Source: Alteraurantiacibacter aestuarii (GTDB taxonomy: Bacteria; Pseudomonadota; Alphaproteobacteria; Sphingomonadales; Sphingomonadaceae). Taken from it: 64,000 bases of DNA. Shown here in pieces: positions 62,248 through 64,000 of the stretch. A model generated the notes under the pieces. The model saw nothing but the letters and a program-made list of their open reading frames with translations. It had not been told where the DNA came from and searched no databases. The stretch covers positions 248,001 through 312,000 of the forward strand of contig NZ_WTYY01000001.1 of assembly GCF_009827405.1 (NCBI RefSeq), in the 5' to 3' direction. How positions within the stretch are numbered: the stretch's first letter is position 1; each line of letters begins with the position of its first letter. A program made the position numbers and the translations under genes.

Positions 62248-62385
62248 CGCCTCATTTTCAAATATTGCCCGATGTTCAATTCATGCCTGCCTGTTGTCAT
62301 CAGGATGTGGCCTTTTTGCCTGCCGCGCGCAAGACACTGGCCGCGCATGTCACAGCCTCTGGCTCAGGTCTTGAGCCTTCAAGGT

Positions 62386-63429
62386 TCAGGCGATTTCGCT
62401 GGAGCGGGCAATCGCGCTGATCCCGCGCTTGCCATTGCTGCGGTCCAGCTGGACGATCACGTCGATCACGCTGGCGGCATAGGCGATGGTGTCGCTGCGG
62501 GTCAGGCCGATACCGGTCTGCATCACCATCAGGCTCAGCTGTTCCAGCGCGCCGCGCAGGCTGTTGGCGTGAATGGTGGAGAAACTGCCGGGATGGCCGG
62601 TGTTGATGGCGCGCAGGAAGGATACGCTCTCCGCGCCGCGCAATTCGCCCAGGACGATGCGGTCCGGGCGCAGGCGCAGGGCCGATTGCAGCAGTTCGTT
62701 GGCGGTCACCTTGGCCTCACCCAGTTCGCCCTTCACGGCCACCAGTCCCACGCCATTGGCGCCCGGCAGCTTGAGCTCGGGCGTGTCTTCCACCAGCACC
62801 ACGCGCTCTTCACGCGGGATTTCGCCCAGCATGGCGTTGAGGAAAGTGGTCTTGCCGGTGCTGGTGCCGCCGGAGATCAAAATGGTCTTTCGCGCGGCAA
62901 TGGCGGCGCGCAGGAAGGCGATCGGCTGCTCCACGGGATCGGGCATGTCATGCTCGGCCTGCTGGTGCAGCGGCCCCGCATCATAGGCATCCAGCGGCAG
63001 GTCCAGCCGGCGGTGACGACGGATCGCCATCGCCCAGTGCTTGCGCGTGGCGGGCGGACCGCAAAACTGCACGCGCGCGCCGTCGGGAAGCGTGGCCCCC
63101 AGCAATGGATGCTCGCGGTTGATACCCTGGTGGCTGACGCGCGCGACCTGTTCGGCCAGACGCTGCACCAGCTTGTCATCCACCTGCGGTGCTTCCACGC
63201 GCTGCATGCCGGGGCGCGCGGCATCTTCCACCCAGATCTCTCCGGGCCGGTTGACCAGAATTTCAGTCACCGTGTCACGGTCCAGCCATTCACGGAACGG
63301 TGCCAGATAGGCGTCGAGATAGACAGAGCCGCTGGCCACAAGCGGCTCAGCGGGTGCAGCGCCGCCGTCCTGTGCAACCGGCGCAGTGCCTTCCGACATC
63401 TCACCCAATTTGTGTATCCTGGCGCTCAT
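62386..63429 (-). CDS. virB11: Type IV secretion ATPase VirB11
   Basis: 347 residues: N-terminal domain, then Walker A GGTSTGKTT (187-195), Walker B-like RVVLVEDTPELKL, LRPDRIVLGELRG and HPGSFSTIHANS. Hexameric ATPase that drives pilus assembly or DNA/protein export. It starts 8 bp after virB10's stop in the same operon. The T4SS genes continue beyond the right edge. Confidence 0.93.
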   Translation of the reverse strand: MSARIHKLGEMSEGTAPVAQDGGAAPAEPLVASGSVYLDAYLAPFREWLDRDTVTEILVNRPGEIWVEDAARPGMQRVEAPQVDDKLVQRLAEQVARVSHQGINREHPLLGATLPDGARVQFCGPPATRKHWAMAIRRHRRLDLPLDAYDAGPLHQQAEHDMPDPVEQPIAFLRAAIAARKTILISGGTSTGKTTFLNAMLGEIPREERVVLVEDTPELKLPGANGVGLVAVKGELGEAKVTANELLQSALRLRPDRIVLGELRGAESVSFLRAINTGHPGSFSTIHANSLRGALEQLSLMVMQTGIGLTRSDTIAYAASVIDVIVQLDRSNGKRGISAIARSSEIA

Positions 63430-63437
63430 GACTGGTG

Positions 63438-64000
63438 TCAGACCTGCGGTGCCTGGCTGAAATCCAGATCGCGCGCGGTGAACACGCGGATCGGTTCACC
63501 CTGCCGCACGCGCACCGTGGGCGGGCGCTGGCCGTCCTGCTGGAGCGCGGTCGAGGCGGCGCTCTCTCCGCCGCCAAGAACTATCGAAGCGCCGCCGCCG
63601 GCAATGGTGGTCAGCCCGCTGATGACAGACAGCAACATGGCGGACCCAAAGCGGGAGAAGAAGTGGCTGTTGACGTCGCCCGCAAGGCCGGTGGTGCCGT
63701 CAAAGCCGGTGGCCGGGCTGGCAAGGTTGACCGAAACGCCATCGGGCCGGATCAGCCGGGTCCAGATGACATAGGCGCGCTTTTGCCCGGCTTGCAGGCC
63801 GGACTGATACTGGCCGACAAGGCGGCTGGAGCGCGGCACGAGGATGCGGCTGCCATCGAAGCTGCGCACGTCCTGGCTCACCACCGCGCGGACATAGCCG
63901 GGCACATCGGTATCGATGGCGGTTTCCAGAATGGCCGGGATCATCGTGCCCTGCGTCACCGTGGTGGCGGGGTTCACATCGCTGCGCGCCATTGCCGGTC
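63438..64000 (-). CDS. virB10: Type IV secretion protein VirB10, C-terminal part
   Basis: The visible 187 residues are the C-terminal VirB10/TrbI domain: GTMIPAILETAIDTDVPG, FDGSRILVPRSSRLVGQY, VIWTRLIRPDGVSVNLAS and the antenna-like SAMLLSVISGL. The frame is open to the edge; the Met at 63992 is internal. VirB10 links inner- and outer-membrane parts of the channel. Confidence 0.9.
   Translation of the reverse strand, partial: PAMARSDVNPATTVTQGTMIPAILETAIDTDVPGYVRAVVSQDVRSFDGSRILVPRSSRLVGQYQSGLQAGQKRAYVIWTRLIRPDGVSVNLASPATGFDGTTGLAGDVNSHFFSRFGSAMLLSVISGLTTIAGGGASIVLGGGESAASTALQQDGQRPPTVRVRQGEPIRVFTARDLDFSQAPQV

Noticed and set aside
60196-63774. A 1192-codon open frame on the plus strand
   Set aside because: It runs antisense to ppk, virB11 and the end of virB10, all with clear family motifs. 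Long antisense frames are common in GC-rich DNA; its protein is rich in His, Arg, Ala and Gly and shows no domain.
1-64000. CRISPR arrays, insertion sequences or prophage
   Set aside because: No regularly spaced repeats with unique spacers, no transposase or integrase frame and no phage structural genes were seen. The tandem repeats at 264 and 21877 have no spacers.

Overview
This is GC-rich alphaproteobacterial chromosome, most likely from a sphingomonad (Sphingomonadales; Erythrobacteraceae or Novosphingobium-like). The reasons are the tRNA-Trp/secE/nusG/rplK/rplA block, many exported SnoaL/NTF2-like proteins, two lignostilbene-dioxygenase-type enzymes, a LigM-type aryl O-demethylase and TonB-C-like exported proteins. 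No insertion sequence, prophage or CRISPR array was seen. All calls come from reading the sequence; no database search was run, and enzyme precedents (LigM, NOV1, LdpA, PcfL) are from memory.

Layout. 1-6.7 kb is housekeeping: the 5' end of aat, tRNA-Trp, secE-nusG and rplKA, interrupted by an AGCS symporter and an exported protein with a probable AUU start, then cinA. 6.7-15.9 kb is a C1/O-demethylation block. A LigM-like demethylase and a hydrolase diverge from metF-purU-folD-monooxygenase, and an IclR regulator and a MetE-core methyltransferase lie next to them. 16-58 kb is a dense aromatic (lignin-dimer) catabolic region. It holds a GMC oxidoreductase, four SDR/NmrA proteins, two carotenoid-oxygenase/lignostilbene dioxygenases, a p-cresol-methylhydroxylase-type flavoprotein with its cytochrome c, a tannase/feruloyl esterase, two PQQ-haem dehydrogenases, two aldehyde dehydrogenases, a Zn alcohol dehydrogenase, esterases, an aromatic-acid MFS transporter, a TonB receptor and eleven SnoaL/NTF2-fold proteins. 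infA and a few lipoproteins are embedded in it. 58-64 kb returns to general functions (ppx-ppk) and ends inside a type IV secretion locus (virB11, virB10).

How the parts may work together. Esterases and the TonB receptor would supply aromatic esters and dimers. Oxidoreductases (GMC, PCMH-type, PQQ, ADH, ALDH) would oxidise side chains. NTF2-fold lyases plus lignostilbene dioxygenases would cleave dimers. The LigM-like enzyme would move O-methyl groups to tetrahydrofolate, and MetF, FolD and PurU would oxidise the C1 unit to formate.

The most interesting signals are: (i) one 12-bp palindrome, TAAC[AG]NN[CT]GTTA, placed in four divergent promoters, each flanked by catabolic operons, consistent with an unrecognised regulon whose regulator may be the MarR protein at 28.8 kb; (ii) a translationally coupled operon of lignostilbene dioxygenase, an unknown exported protein, two DoxX-like membrane proteins and an exported two-domain protein; and (iii) a four-member family of two-domain proteins sharing a DCxRxENG signature.
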